Shown in pieces: positions 29,650 through 38,877 of a stretch of DNA of 64,000 nt. The notes under the pieces are model-generated. The model made no database searches. It was not told where the DNA came from and worked only from the letters and a program-made list of their open reading frames with translations. Numbering within the stretch: position 1 is the first letter of the stretch; every line of letters starts with the position of its first letter. The stretch comes from Burkholderia sp. BCC0506 (GTDB lineage Bacteria; Pseudomonadota; Gammaproteobacteria; Burkholderiales; Burkholderiaceae), in assembly GCF_902833145.1 (NCBI RefSeq), contig NZ_CADFEN010000001.1, positions 373,994 to 437,993 on the forward strand, given 5' to 3'. The translations under genes and the position numbers were made by a program.

Positions 29650-30787
29650 CGTGCACCTGTGGTGAAAAGGCGGTTGGCTGCGTTTCCGCGGGTGGCCTGC
29701 CCGGTGCGGTGGGAAACGTCGGAAGCCGCTCTGTGGCGATGCATCCATTGCATCGCACGCTCGCATCGATCCGCGGCAACGCGGAACTGCGCGGCAGGCA
29801 AACCGTTCGGCGAGCATGGCTCGGCGTTCGTTGTTTGCCTCATCGAGCCGGTCAAGACGCGAGGGATTGCCGCGCTCGCGGGGTGAACGATCGCGACTGC
29901 CGGAATCGATGCGAGCGGAATTGTAGGAGCATATTTCGAATCCGGCCAGACATGACGGCGCCATTCTCGTCATTCCATCTTCTCGATTATTGAAAATGGC
30001 GGTTTGCGACAGGAACGTGAAGCGCCGGTATGCGTCGATACTTGTGGTTTACGCGTATATCCGGAGCAAAGTCGCGGAGTCGGCCGGTTTCTCGATTGTC
30101 TTTTTCGGAAAAAATATTAATCGAATCCGCTTTGGCAAAGTATTTATCCGCTCGGTAAAAGATTTTGAATAACGGTGCTGGCGCGAAATCGTTTGCGCAT
30201 TGGGCTTGTTTTGCGTAAGTTATTGAATATTTTAGATTTTACAATCTATAAAGAATGCCGGCTTTAATAATTCAAGCTCGTGTCTCATAATTCGTCCGAA
30301 CTTTGAATGACGGGTGGAGCAGGGCAGCGGAAGCACCGCAAGCGGTGCCGCACGTTGCCAGGCCCGGGGTCGGCGCATCGATCGATGACTGTCCGGGCAC
30401 GTGCTCGCTGCACGGAAAGAAAACTCCGGGTGCCGGAGATGAAATAAAAGAAGCGGGGTTGGTCGCGGTCAGCGCGGCGACAAATCGGGAATGACCATGA
30501 CGACGGGTTGAATCTCGCGATTCAGTCGGGGAAAGACACGTCCATGGTAATCAATACGTATTCCTAATGTCATTGCCGGATGAGCGGAACGGGACGTCGA
30601 GCCGACGACATGCCCCGGGCTTTCGAACGCCCTGTCGAAACGGGTGCGCGGTGCCGCGTCGTCTCGCCACGGCTGGCCCAGGCAGTGGAATCCGCATCCG
30701 AACCGAAGTCGTAATCGAAGTCGAAGCTGTCAATAAAAGTAAGCAGCCCGTATTCAAACCAGACGCTACACAACGGAGCAGAAGACC
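29650..30787. other. 1.1-kb intergenic leader, partly AT-rich
   Basis: There is no convincing gene. About 29925-30300 is markedly AT-rich compared with the surroundings, with runs such as GAATATTTTAGATTTTAC near 30224. Short ORFs at 29990-30172 and 30303-30494 start with TTG and lack ribosome sites. The region probably carries the promoter and regulatory sequence for the downstream adhesin, and perhaps sites for a nucleoid silencer. Confidence 0.5.
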
Positions 30788-33700
30788 ATGAAGAGAAAGC
30801 AGATTTCGGCGCTCGCCGCCGCGATGTTCACGGGCGCGGGCGTGCTGATCGCCGGCGCCGCCCACGCGGACAATTTCGTCGACCGCGGCAACCCGGACAA
30901 CGCACTGAACGGCCAGTGCATCGACGGCACCAACCCGCTGTGCGTGGCAACGAAGAACGGCAGCTACGTCGTAGTCAGCAGCACCAACGTGACGCAGGGC
31001 ACCAATGCGAAGGCCGGCGCCAGCGGGATCGCGATCGGTGATCAGTCGAATGCGAGCAGCAAGGGCGGCAGCGGCAGCGGCGGTGCGATCGCGATCGGGG
31101 TCGGCTCGCAGGCACTGGCGAACTCGGCCACCGCGATCGGCACGGTGGCGGTGGCACAAGGCAATACGTCGCTGGCGGTCGGTCGCCAGTCGGCGGCGGT
31201 CGGCGATTTCTCGATGGCGCTCGGCAACGTCGCGGACGCGCACGGCACGAGCTCGATCGCGCTCGGCCACTCGGCGCTCGCCAGCGGCGACCGCTCGGTC
31301 GCGATCGGCGGCGCGAACCCGACGTCGAGCGACGGCGTATCGGCCGGCGCATCGTACGACGCGGCCACGCAGACGCGTGCCGCCGGCACGCAGTCGGTGG
31401 CGATCGGCGCGGGCGCGCAGACGAACGACAACAACCAGGTGGCGATCGGCTCGGGCAGCGTCGGCGCGAACAACGGCGGCACACCGGTGTTCGGCGGCAC
31501 GGCCGCGCCGGTCGGCGGCGCGGTATCGTTCGGCGCACCCGGCAGCGAACGCCAGCTCAAGAACGTCGCGGCGGGCGCGGCCGATACGGACGCCGTCAAC
31601 GTCCAGCAACTGAAGAACGTGAACAGTACGCTGAGCACCGGCATCGGCAATGTCGACGCACGCGTGACGTCGGTCGGCAATTCGCTGTCGACCACGATCT
31701 CGAACGTCGACCAGCGCGTGACCAGCGTCGGCAACAGCCTCAGCACGAGCATCGTCACGGCGACGCAGAACGTCGTCAAATACACCGACGACTCGCATGC
31801 GGCGATCGCGCTCGACGGCGCGAACGGCACGACGATCGGCGGCGTGGCCGCCGGCGTCGCCGATACCGATGCGGTGAACGTCGGCCAGTTGAAGGGCAGC
31901 ATCGCCCCGCTGCAGACCTCCATTTCGACGGCGGCGTCGAACATCACGAACCTGCAGAACAGCGTGACCGGCATCAGCGGCTCGCTGAGCACCGCGGCGT
32001 CGAACATCGTCAACCTGCAGGCGGCCGATACGCGCAACGTCAAATACGACGGCGCGAGCGGGTTCGACTCGGTGACGTTCGCCGGCCCCAACGGCACGAC
32101 GCTGCACAACGTCGCGGACGGCAAGGACGCGCACGACGCCGTCAACGTCGGCCAGTTGACCGGCGGCCTCGCATCGCTGAGCACGAGCGTGACGAACAAC
32201 CTCGGCACGACGCTCGGCAGCCTGAGCACGTCGATCGCCAGCCAGATCGGCAACGCGACGAAGAACGCGGTGCAGTACGACGACGATGCACACGGCGGCG
32301 TGACGCTCGGCGGCACGGGCGCATCGACACCGGTCGGCCTGCACAACGTCGCGGACGGCGTGGCCGCGAACGACGCGGTGAACGTGGGCCAGCTCGGCAA
32401 GGCGACCGACTCGCTCAACCAGTCGATCACGACGGTCGGCAACCAGGTGACGGCCAATACCGGCAACATCGCGGCGCTTCAGCAGGACGCGCTGCAGTGG
32501 AACCCGGGCCTCGGCGCGTACGACGCGAGCCACGGCGGCCACGGCCCGCAACTGATCAGCAACGTCGCGGCCGGCAAGAGCGGCACGGATGCCGTCAACG
32601 TCGATCAGCTGACCGCGGCGATTCACGACGGGACGAGCCAGCTCGATGCGCTCGCCGTGAAGTACGACGATGCGAGCAAGCGGCAGGTGTCGCTCGGCGC
32701 AGGCAACGGCGGCAGCCCGGTGCGCGTGACCAACGTCGCCGAAGGCAACGTGGCGGCCGGCAGCACCGATGCGGTGAACGGCGCACAACTGCGTCGCGCG
32801 ACCGACGGCGCCGCGGCCGCGCTCGGCGGCGGCGCGACCGCGAACCCGGACGGCTCGCTCGGCGCACCGAACTACAAGATCGGCGGCAGCGCATTCAACA
32901 ACGTCGGCGATGCGCTGACGAACCTCGATGGCCGCGTCGGCAGCAACACGACGACGCTCGAGAATCACGAAACGCGCCTCGGCAACGCCGAAACGAATAT
33001 CGCGGGCAACACGGCGGCGATCGCGGGGCTGCAGCAGGACGCGCTGCAATTCGACCCGACGCTCGGCGCGTTCAACGCCGCGCGCGGCGGCGCGCCGACG
33101 AAGCTGACCAACGTGGCCGACGGCAACGTCGCCGCGGGCAGCACGGATGCAGTCAACGGCGGCCAGTTGTCGGGCGTGAAGACCGCGCTCGAACAGCAGA
33201 TCACGAACGTGTCGAACCAGGCCGGCGAAGCGGTGAAGAACGTCGTCAAGTACGACGTCGACGCGAGCGGCAACCGGCTGAATTCGGTGTCGCTCGTCGG
33301 CGGCGACGCCGCGTCGGCGGTCGTGCTGAAGAACGTCGCGGCGGGCACCCGCGATACCGACGCGGTGAACGTGAAGCAGCTGAAGGACGTGCAGTCGAAC
33401 CTGAATCAGCTCGGCGCGCTCGCGGTGCAGTACGACGACGGCTCGAAGAGCACGATCACGCTCGGCGGTGCGGGCGGCACGCGCATCACCAACGTGCAGG
33501 CCGGCACGTTGAGCGCGACCAGCACCGACGCGGTGAACGGCTCGCAGCTCTACGCGACCAACCAGCAGGTGGCGAAGAACACCACCGACATCTCGAACCT
33601 GCAAGGCAGCGTCACCAACATCGCGAACGGCAAGGCCGGCCTCGTGCAGCAGCAGGATCCGAACGGCGCGATCACGGTCGGCAAGGATTCGGGCGGCAGC

Positions 33701-34381
33701 AGCGTGAACTTCTCCGGCACCGCGGGCGACCGCGTGCTGACGGGCGTCGCGGCGGGCGTGAACGCCAACGACGCGGTCAACATGGGCCAGTTCAACGCGG
33801 CGCTGCAGAACGTGGCGGCGAACGACAAGATCCGTGCGGCCGCGACCGACGCGAACACCACGTGGATCGCGCGTGCCGATGCGGGTGCGATCGGCTCGAC
33901 GGCGACGGCGACCGGCAAGAACGCGGTGGCGGTCGGCCAGGGCTCGGTTGCCGATCGCGACAACTCGTTCTCGGTCGGCGCGAAGGGCAGCGAGCGCCAG
34001 ATCACGAACGTCGCGGCCGGCACGGCGCCGACCGACGCGGTGAACGTGCAGCAGCTGAACGACAACCTCGCGGCGGCGTCGACGCAGGCGAACGGCTACA
34101 CCGACCAGCGCATCGGGCAGGTGTACAACTCGTTCAACGACCTGAAGAAGGACATGTACGGCGGCGTCGCGTCGGCGATGGCGGTGGCCGGCCTGCCGCA
34201 GCCGACCGGCGCGGGGCGCTCGATGGTGTCGGCGGCGACGTCGAACTATCACGGCCAGCAGGGCTTCGCGGCAGGCTACTCGTACGTGACGGAGAGCAAC
34301 CGCTGGGTCGTCAAGGCATCGGTGACGGGCAACACGCGGTCGGACTTCGGCGCGGTGGTCGGCGCGGGTTATCAGTTCTGA
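30788..34381 (+). CDS. Trimeric autotransporter adhesin (YadA/BpaA-like)
   Basis: 1197 residues. Signal peptide MKRKQISALAAAMFTGAGVL, cleavage near AHA-DN. A YadA-type head (about 75-230) repeats SIALGHSALASGDRSVAIG-like units; neck motifs DAVNVQQL recur about nine times and separate stalk segments with coiled-coil stretches. The last ~75 residues are the YadA anchor, ending GAGYQF. Three chains form the 12-strand pore and the passenger stays surface-attached. GGAG lies 9 nt before the ATG. It is transcribed alone behind a long AT-rich leader and is followed by a terminator. The family mediates adhesion, autoaggregation or serum resistance; the exact ligand is unknown. Confidence 0.94.
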   Translation: MKRKQISALAAAMFTGAGVLIAGAAHADNFVDRGNPDNALNGQCIDGTNPLCVATKNGSYVVVSSTNVTQGTNAKAGASGIAIGDQSNASSKGGSGSGGAIAIGVGSQALANSATAIGTVAVAQGNTSLAVGRQSAAVGDFSMALGNVADAHGTSSIALGHSALASGDRSVAIGGANPTSSDGVSAGASYDAATQTRAAGTQSVAIGAGAQTNDNNQVAIGSGSVGANNGGTPVFGGTAAPVGGAVSFGAPGSERQLKNVAAGAADTDAVNVQQLKNVNSTLSTGIGNVDARVTSVGNSLSTTISNVDQRVTSVGNSLSTSIVTATQNVVKYTDDSHAAIALDGANGTTIGGVAAGVADTDAVNVGQLKGSIAPLQTSISTAASNITNLQNSVTGISGSLSTAASNIVNLQAADTRNVKYDGASGFDSVTFAGPNGTTLHNVADGKDAHDAVNVGQLTGGLASLSTSVTNNLGTTLGSLSTSIASQIGNATKNAVQYDDDAHGGVTLGGTGASTPVGLHNVADGVAANDAVNVGQLGKATDSLNQSITTVGNQVTANTGNIAALQQDALQWNPGLGAYDASHGGHGPQLISNVAAGKSGTDAVNVDQLTAAIHDGTSQLDALAVKYDDASKRQVSLGAGNGGSPVRVTNVAEGNVAAGSTDAVNGAQLRRATDGAAAALGGGATANPDGSLGAPNYKIGGSAFNNVGDALTNLDGRVGSNTTTLENHETRLGNAETNIAGNTAAIAGLQQDALQFDPTLGAFNAARGGAPTKLTNVADGNVAAGSTDAVNGGQLSGVKTALEQQITNVSNQAGEAVKNVVKYDVDASGNRLNSVSLVGGDAASAVVLKNVAAGTRDTDAVNVKQLKDVQSNLNQLGALAVQYDDGSKSTITLGGAGGTRITNVQAGTLSATSTDAVNGSQLYATNQQVAKNTTDISNLQGSVTNIANGKAGLVQQQDPNGAITVGKDSGGSSVNFSGTAGDRVLTGVAAGVNANDAVNMGQFNAALQNVAANDKIRAAATDANTTWIARADAGAIGSTATATGKNAVAVGQGSVADRDNSFSVGAKGSERQITNVAAGTAPTDAVNVQQLNDNLAAASTQANGYTDQRIGQVYNSFNDLKKDMYGGVASAMAVAGLPQPTGAGRSMVSAATSNYHGQQGFAAGYSYVTESNRWVVKASVTGNTRSDFGAVVGAGYQF

Positions 34382-34455
34382 TGCAGGTTGCGTCGTAGCG
34401 AGCGACGCATGGTGCCGGGCGAGGCAGGCGCAGCCCGGTACCCGCGGTCGACCGG

Positions 34456-34487
34456 TGGCCCGGGGTTCGTGTGAGAATCCCGGGCCA
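34456..34487 (+). terminator. Terminator after the trimeric adhesin
   Basis: A 13-bp stem (TGGCCCGGGGTTC with GAATCCCGGGCCA, one G-U pair) and 6-nt loop lie about 75 bp past the stop. It is followed by TCGTCGTTTCG, only moderately T-rich. The rest of the gap to 34725 has no other clear element. Confidence 0.55.
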
Positions 34488-34725
34488 TCGTCGTTTCGCG
34501 CGGCCGGCCGATCGTCCATCGCGTATCGACGATGCCGTCGCGAATGCGAGTGGCGCCGTCCGCCGCGATCGTCCTCATCCGTCGGCCGGCGGCCCCGCAA
34601 GGGTTTCGCGCATGTCCGGCGGAGCGTCCAATGCGAGTTGTGGAATGCGAGCATCCGCTCGTATTCTGAAGTCCTCGGGCGGCACGGCATGGGGCCTGCG
34701 CCCATCACCGCATCGGAGTGCGACC

Positions 34726-35133
34726 ATGATCGAAACGACTCCCACGATGAGGCTCAACCACCTGAGCTTCCCCTCCGCCGACACGCTGGCGACGGCCCGA
34801 TTCTTCGAGCGATACCTCGGCTTCACGATCGCGGGAAGCTGGGAGAAATCCTGGATCCTCAAGCGTCCGGGCTTCGACGTCGTGATCGATCACGTCGGCG
34901 ACGGCGTGCCCGCGTGGCCCGTCAATTTCCATGTGGGCTTCGAACTGCCGAGCCTCGATGCCGTGCATGCGCTGTTCGCGCGCTTCAAGGAAGAAGGCGT
35001 CGCGATGGAAACGGACGTCTTCAACAACGGGCGCGGCTCGCGCTTCTTTTGCCGCGCGCCGGGCGGCCTGATGTTCGAACTGAACACGCGCGCGGACGCC
35101 GCGCCGGAATATCAGGGCACCTTCGACGATTGA
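34726..35133 (+). CDS. VOC-family (glyoxalase/bleomycin-resistance fold) protein
   Basis: 135 residues. ATG 34726 has GGAG 7 nt upstream. One VOC domain is visible: MRLNHLSFPSADTLATARFF (metal-ligand His in LNHLSF), ILKRPGFDVVIDHV, NFHVGFELPSLDAVHALF and PGGLMFELNT (metal-ligand Glu). Members bind a divalent metal and include dioxygenases, lyases and antibiotic-binding proteins; the substrate cannot be assigned. It appears to be a single-gene unit, convergent with the kinase-like gene. Confidence 0.85.
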   Translation: MIETTPTMRLNHLSFPSADTLATARFFERYLGFTIAGSWEKSWILKRPGFDVVIDHVGDGVPAWPVNFHVGFELPSLDAVHALFARFKEEGVAMETDVFNNGRGSRFFCRAPGGLMFELNTRADAAPEYQGTFDD

Positions 35134-35160
35134 CGCGAGATGGTCCGTGCCGTGCCCAGC

Positions 35161-35700
35161 TCAGTCGCAACGGCCGGCGCGGGCGAGCGTCTCGATGACC
35201 TCGCGGGTACGCGATGGCGCGGTGATCTCCGTCCAGTGCAGATGCGCGTATTTCGGGTCGTCGCGCAAGCCGGCGAACTTCACGCGGTTTTTCTCGAAGG
35301 TCGTGTACGACCACAGCAGCACCGAGTCTCGCGAGCAGAACGCCATCCGCAGCGATTCCCGGTTACCGTGGAAGAGCTCGGTGCGTATCAGGCCGCGGCC
35401 GAGCGTGCGCCGCAGCACGCGGGAAAACACCGTCCAGCGCCCGAAGTTGAGCCAGACGACGTGCGTGGCGCTCGACCACAGCACGTCCCGCACCGCGCTG
35501 TAATTGCCGTCGGCGACCCACCGGTCGCCGGCCGTCGCCGCCAGCACGTCGTGCTCGAACTGCTTGGGCGGCACGGCGGTCCAGCCCGGGCCCCAGTAGA
35601 GCCGATCGAGTTCGACGTGTGCGCAGCCCGCGGCGGCTGCCAGTGCGCGGGAGAAGGTGGATTTCCCCGCTCCGCTTGTTCCGACGACGATGACGCGCAT
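35161..35700 (-). CDS. P-loop adenylate-kinase-like / topology-modulation protein
   Basis: 179 residues. Walker A GTSGAGKST at residues 7-15, followed by VELDRLYWGPGW and WVADGNYSAVRDVLW. These are features of the small adenylate-kinase-like proteins often annotated as topology-modulation protein (FlaR-like). No LID/NMP-binding pattern of true adenylate kinase is evident. ATG 35700 is preferred; a TTG six codons earlier is possible. Cytoplasmic; substrate unknown. Confidence 0.75.
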   Translation of the reverse strand: MRVIVVGTSGAGKSTFSRALAAAAGCAHVELDRLYWGPGWTAVPPKQFEHDVLAATAGDRWVADGNYSAVRDVLWSSATHVVWLNFGRWTVFSRVLRRTLGRGLIRTELFHGNRESLRMAFCSRDSVLLWSYTTFEKNRVKFAGLRDDPKYAHLHWTEITAPSRTREVIETLARAGRCD

Positions 35701-35808
35701 GTGTGGGACCACGGGCAAAAAGGTGAGGGCGCGTATTGTGCCCGATGCGGCCGGGCGGAGGGAGATACGTAGCGCGAATCGGAGGCCGCGGCCGAATGCC
35801 GCTCGCGT

Positions 35809-36195
35809 TCAATCGAGCGGCGGCACCGCGCCATCGCGCAACATCCTGACGAGCCGCGCGCGCCGCTTCTCGAGATCGGCGATCTGACGGTCGATCGCTT
35901 CGAGGCGTGCGCGCTGGACGTCGGTGATCCGATCGCACGAACGCGCGCCCTCGATCAGCAGCATGCAGTCCGGAAAGCCGCGAATGTCGTCGAGGGTGAA
36001 CCCGGTCGCGATCATGCGCTGAATCTGTTTGACCTGCGTCACCGCATTGTCGGCGAACAGGCGATAGCCGTTGGCCGCACGTACCGACGCGAGCAGGCCG
36101 TGTTCGTCGTAGTGCCGGATCGAACGCACGCTCGCGCCGGTGAGCTGCGCGAGCTTGCCGATGGTCAGCAGCGGCTGCGGAGGTGGTTTTTTCAT
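35809..36195 (-). CDS. MerR-family transcriptional regulator
   Basis: 128 residues. The winged HTH lies at residues 10-45 (LTIGKLAQLTGASVRSIRHY), then DEHGLLASVRAANGYRLF and a C-terminal coiled coil (ITDVQRARLEAIDRQIADLE). It lacks the Cys ligands of metal sensors, suggesting a small-molecule or other cue. It is divergent from the alpha/beta hydrolase gene, and a MerR-style palindrome lies between them. No Shine-Dalgarno is seen at the ATG. Confidence 0.9.
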   Translation of the reverse strand: MKKPPPQPLLTIGKLAQLTGASVRSIRHYDEHGLLASVRAANGYRLFADNAVTQVKQIQRMIATGFTLDDIRGFPDCMLLIEGARSCDRITDVQRARLEAIDRQIADLEKRRARLVRMLRDGAVPPLD

Positions 36196-36219
36196 GGACG
36201 GGAGGTTAGCACGATCCGC

Positions 36220-36250
36220 TTGACTCTCACATCAGTGTGAGGGTTGAGAC
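36220..36250 (+). promoter_or_regulatory. MerR-type operator/promoter of the hydrolase gene
   Basis: TTGACT (36220-36225) is a good -35 element. The inverted repeat CTCACA-N4-TGTGAG (36226-36241) follows directly, and a 19-bp spacer places a poor -10 (TGAGAC) at 36245. An over-long spacer filled by a dyad is the known architecture of MerR-activated promoters. The downstream gene begins at 36282. Confidence 0.6.
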
Positions 36251-36281
36251 TGGGCGTCCATTCATGCCTGGAGGAAAAATC

Positions 36282-37190
36282 GTGACTACCCGAGTGCTGA
36301 TCCGCTGGCTGATCGCCATGATCTGGTGGGCGACGCCGTTCGCATTGGCGAACCACGTGGCGGCGGCGCCGCTGAGCTACACCGTGACGTCGTCGGACGG
36401 CGTGAAGCTGGCCGTTCAGGAAAGCGGCGACCCGGACGGCGTACCGGTCATCCTGATTCACGGCCTGCTCGGCAGCCGCCTGAACTGGGACGCGCAGGTC
36501 CGGAGCCCCGAACTGCGCGGATTCCGGATCATCACGTACGACTTGCGCGGCCACGGGCTGTCGGACAAGCCGTCCGGCGCGCGGCCGTATCGCGATGGAA
36601 CCCGCTGGGGCGACGATCTCGCGGCGGTCATCGAAGGCGCGCATGCGCGCAAACCCGTCGTGGTCGGCTGGTCGCTCGGCGGCGTGGTGATCTCGAACTA
36701 CCTCGCCAAATACGGCGACCGCGCGATCGCGGGCGCGGTGTACGTCGACGGCGTGGTCGAGCTTGCTGCGGGCCAGATCGTCGATCATCCGGACGTGTAC
36801 CGCGACATGAATGCGCCGGACCTCAAAACGCATCTCGACGGCGAGCGGACTTTCGTCGGTCTGTGCTTCAACCGCCGGCCGGATGCCGCCACGTTCGAGC
36901 GCTTGCTCGCCAACGCCGCGATGGCGTCGTGGGACATGCAAAAGGCCACCCCGACGATGTCGGTTTTCGCCGCCGAGGGGCTCGGCCACGCGCGCGTGCC
37001 GTTGCTGTTCATCTACGGCGGCCGCGACGCGCTGGTCGATACGCCGGCGACGCTGGCTCGTGCGGCCGAACTGAACGCGCGTGTGGTCAGCCAGGTGTAC
37101 TCGGAGTCGGGGCACGCGCCGTTCATCGAGGAAGCCGAGCGGTTCAATCGCGATCTGGCCGCGTTCGTCCGGTCGGCGTCCGCTCGATGA
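36282..37190 (+). CDS. Exported alpha/beta hydrolase
   Basis: 302 residues from GTG 36282, chosen because GGAGG is 7 nt upstream and the MerR-type promoter overlaps the longer frame. A signal peptide spans about residues 1-29 (cleavage near AAA-PL). The triad is nucleophile S131 (GWSLGG), D249 (GGRDALVD) and H278 (SGHAPF); the oxyanion motif HGLLGSRLNW is at 60-69. Probably a periplasmic esterase or related hydrolase; the substrate is unknown. It is likely controlled by the divergent MerR protein. Confidence 0.85.
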   Translation: MTTRVLIRWLIAMIWWATPFALANHVAAAPLSYTVTSSDGVKLAVQESGDPDGVPVILIHGLLGSRLNWDAQVRSPELRGFRIITYDLRGHGLSDKPSGARPYRDGTRWGDDLAAVIEGAHARKPVVVGWSLGGVVISNYLAKYGDRAIAGAVYVDGVVELAAGQIVDHPDVYRDMNAPDLKTHLDGERTFVGLCFNRRPDAATFERLLANAAMASWDMQKATPTMSVFAAEGLGHARVPLLFIYGGRDALVDTPATLARAAELNARVVSQVYSESGHAPFIEEAERFNRDLAAFVRSASAR

Positions 37191-37200
37191 AGCAGCGATG

Positions 37201-38013
37201 TCAGGCCGGCGTGACCGGGATGCCGGCCGTGTCGGCCGCCGCGCGATCGTGAAAGCGCTGGAACGCATCGAGCAGCCGCGCGCGTTGTACGGCCAGCGCC
37301 GGATCGCGCCGATCGCGTGGCCGTGCGACGTCGACCCGGATTTCTTCATCGACGCGCCCCGGGTTCGGCGCGAGCACCAGCACGCGATCGCCGAGATACA
37401 GCGCTTCGTCGAGATCGTGCGTGACGACGATCGCGGCCATCCGGTGTCGATGGACGACATCGAGCAGCAGCGTCTGCAAGCGCATCCGGGTGATCGCGTC
37501 GACCGCGCTGAACGGCTCGTCGAGCAGCAGCAGATCCGGCTCGCCGAACAGCCCGCGCGCGATCGCGGCGCGTTGCGCCATCCCGCCCGACAGCGTCGCC
37601 GGCAGTTGCCGCGCGACGCCCGCCAGGCCGACTTCGTCGAGCAATCGCGCGACGCTCGGATCGCGTCCGCCCCGCGGGCCGGACGCGAAGCCGACGTTGT
37701 CGGCGATCGACAGCCACGGCAGCAGCCGCGGCTCCTGAAAGATCACGCCCATGCGCGCGGACGGTCCGGCCAGCGCGCTGCCGTCGAGCGTCACGCTGCC
37801 GCGGAAGTCCGGGTCGAGGCCCGCGACGATCCGCAGCAGCGTGCTCTTGCCGCAACCGCTTGGGCCGACCACGCAAACGATCTCGCCGCGCGCGACCTGC
37901 AACGCGATGTCGGCGAGGATCGTGCGATCGCCGTACAGCTTGCGGGCGATCCGCAGGTCGAGCAGCGACGGGGCGACGCCGGCGGTCGGGCGCACGGAAG
38001 GGTAGGCGCTCAT
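37201..38013 (-). CDS. Sulfonate/taurine-type ABC importer ATPase (SsuB-like)
   Basis: 270 residues. Walker [10 protein letters not shown] (50-58), signature LSGGMAQR (141-148), Walker B LLLLDEP and HDLDEALYLGDRV are typical of the nitrate/sulfonate/taurine importer family. The ATG overlaps the permease stop (ATGA), so translation is coupled. It is the last gene of an SBP-permease-ATPase operon. The C-terminal ~60 residues are Arg/Asp-rich. Confidence 0.92.
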   Translation of the reverse strand: MSAYPSVRPTAGVAPSLLDLRIARKLYGDRTILADIALQVARGEIVCVVGPSGCGKSTLLRIVAGLDPDFRGSVTLDGSALAGPSARMGVIFQEPRLLPWLSIADNVGFASGPRGGRDPSVARLLDEVGLAGVARQLPATLSGGMAQRAAIARGLFGEPDLLLLDEPFSAVDAITRMRLQTLLLDVVHRHRMAAIVVTHDLDEALYLGDRVLVLAPNPGRVDEEIRVDVARPRDRRDPALAVQRARLLDAFQRFHDRAAADTAGIPVTPA

Positions 38014-38867
38014 TTCCCGCCCTCGCGCGACGCGCCGTCGAACGCATCGCGCCAGCCGAGCCAGCGTGCCTCGATGCGCCGCATCGCGCCGTCGGTCAGC
38101 TTGCCGAGCAGCGCGAGCAGGAGGATCGCGCCGAACACGAGATCGGGGCGCCCGGTCTCGCGGCCGTCGCTCAGCAGGAAGCCGAGGCCGCGCGTGGCCG
38201 CGATCAGCTCCGCGGCGACCATGAACATCCACGCGAGACTGAGGCCGGTGCGCAGGCCGGTGACGATCTGCGGCAGCGCGGCCGGCAGCAGGATCCGGCG
38301 GAACAGCGCGAGCGGGCCGAGCCGGTATACGGCGCCGAGCTCGACGAGCTTGCGGTCGACGTCGCGAATGCCGGCGACCACCGCGAGATGAACCGGAAAG
38401 AACGCGCCGATCGCGATCAGCGTGACCTTCGGCGCTTCGTCGATGCCGAGCCACAGCAACAGCACCGGCACCCACGCGAGCGACGGAATCGCGCGCAGCG
38501 CCTGAAACGTCGGCTCGAACAGCGCATCGATCCGGCGGCTCAGGCCCATCGCCGCGCCCACGACGAGCGCGAGCCCGGCGCCCGCTGCGAACCCGGCCGC
38601 GACGCGCAGCGTGCTCGCGCCAACGTGACGTGCGACTCGCGTGACGCCCATGCGCGCCAGCGTATCGAGAATCTCGCTCGGCGCCGGCACGAGGTGATCC
38701 GGCAGCCAGCCGCGCCGCACCACGACCTCCAGCAGCACGAGCGCGGCGAACGGCAGCGCAAGGCCCGCGATACGCCACGCGCGCAGCGGGTCGCGCCGGG
38801 CCGCATGCGGCGGCGAAGCAGGCGGGTGCGATGCGAGCGCGTCGCCGCGTGCGGTGGTATCCGTCAT
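38010..38867 (-). CDS. Sulfonate-type ABC permease (SsuC-like)
   Basis: 285 residues with about six transmembrane segments. N-terminal motif LLEVVVRRGWLPDHLVPAPS and the EAA-like loop ELGAVYRLGPLALFRRILLP are characteristic of SsuC/TauC permeases. It overlaps the ATPase gene by 4 bp and starts 10 bp after the binding-protein gene. It provides the membrane path for sulfonate import; the precise substrate is not shown by sequence. Confidence 0.92.
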   Translation of the reverse strand: MTDTTARGDALASHPPASPPHAARRDPLRAWRIAGLALPFAALVLLEVVVRRGWLPDHLVPAPSEILDTLARMGVTRVARHVGASTLRVAAGFAAGAGLALVVGAAMGLSRRIDALFEPTFQALRAIPSLAWVPVLLLWLGIDEAPKVTLIAIGAFFPVHLAVVAGIRDVDRKLVELGAVYRLGPLALFRRILLPAALPQIVTGLRTGLSLAWMFMVAAELIAATRGLGFLLSDGRETGRPDLVFGAILLLALLGKLTDGAMRRIEARWLGWRDAFDGASREGGK

Positions 38868-38877
38868 CGGCGGCAGC

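Noticed and set aside
29990-30172. 60-codon AT-rich ORF in the adhesin leader
   Set aside because: TTG start without ribosome site and no recognisable features.
30551-34708. 1385-codon minus-strand ORF over the trimeric adhesin
   Set aside because: Low-complexity Arg/Ala/Val translation opposite a clear YadA-type protein.
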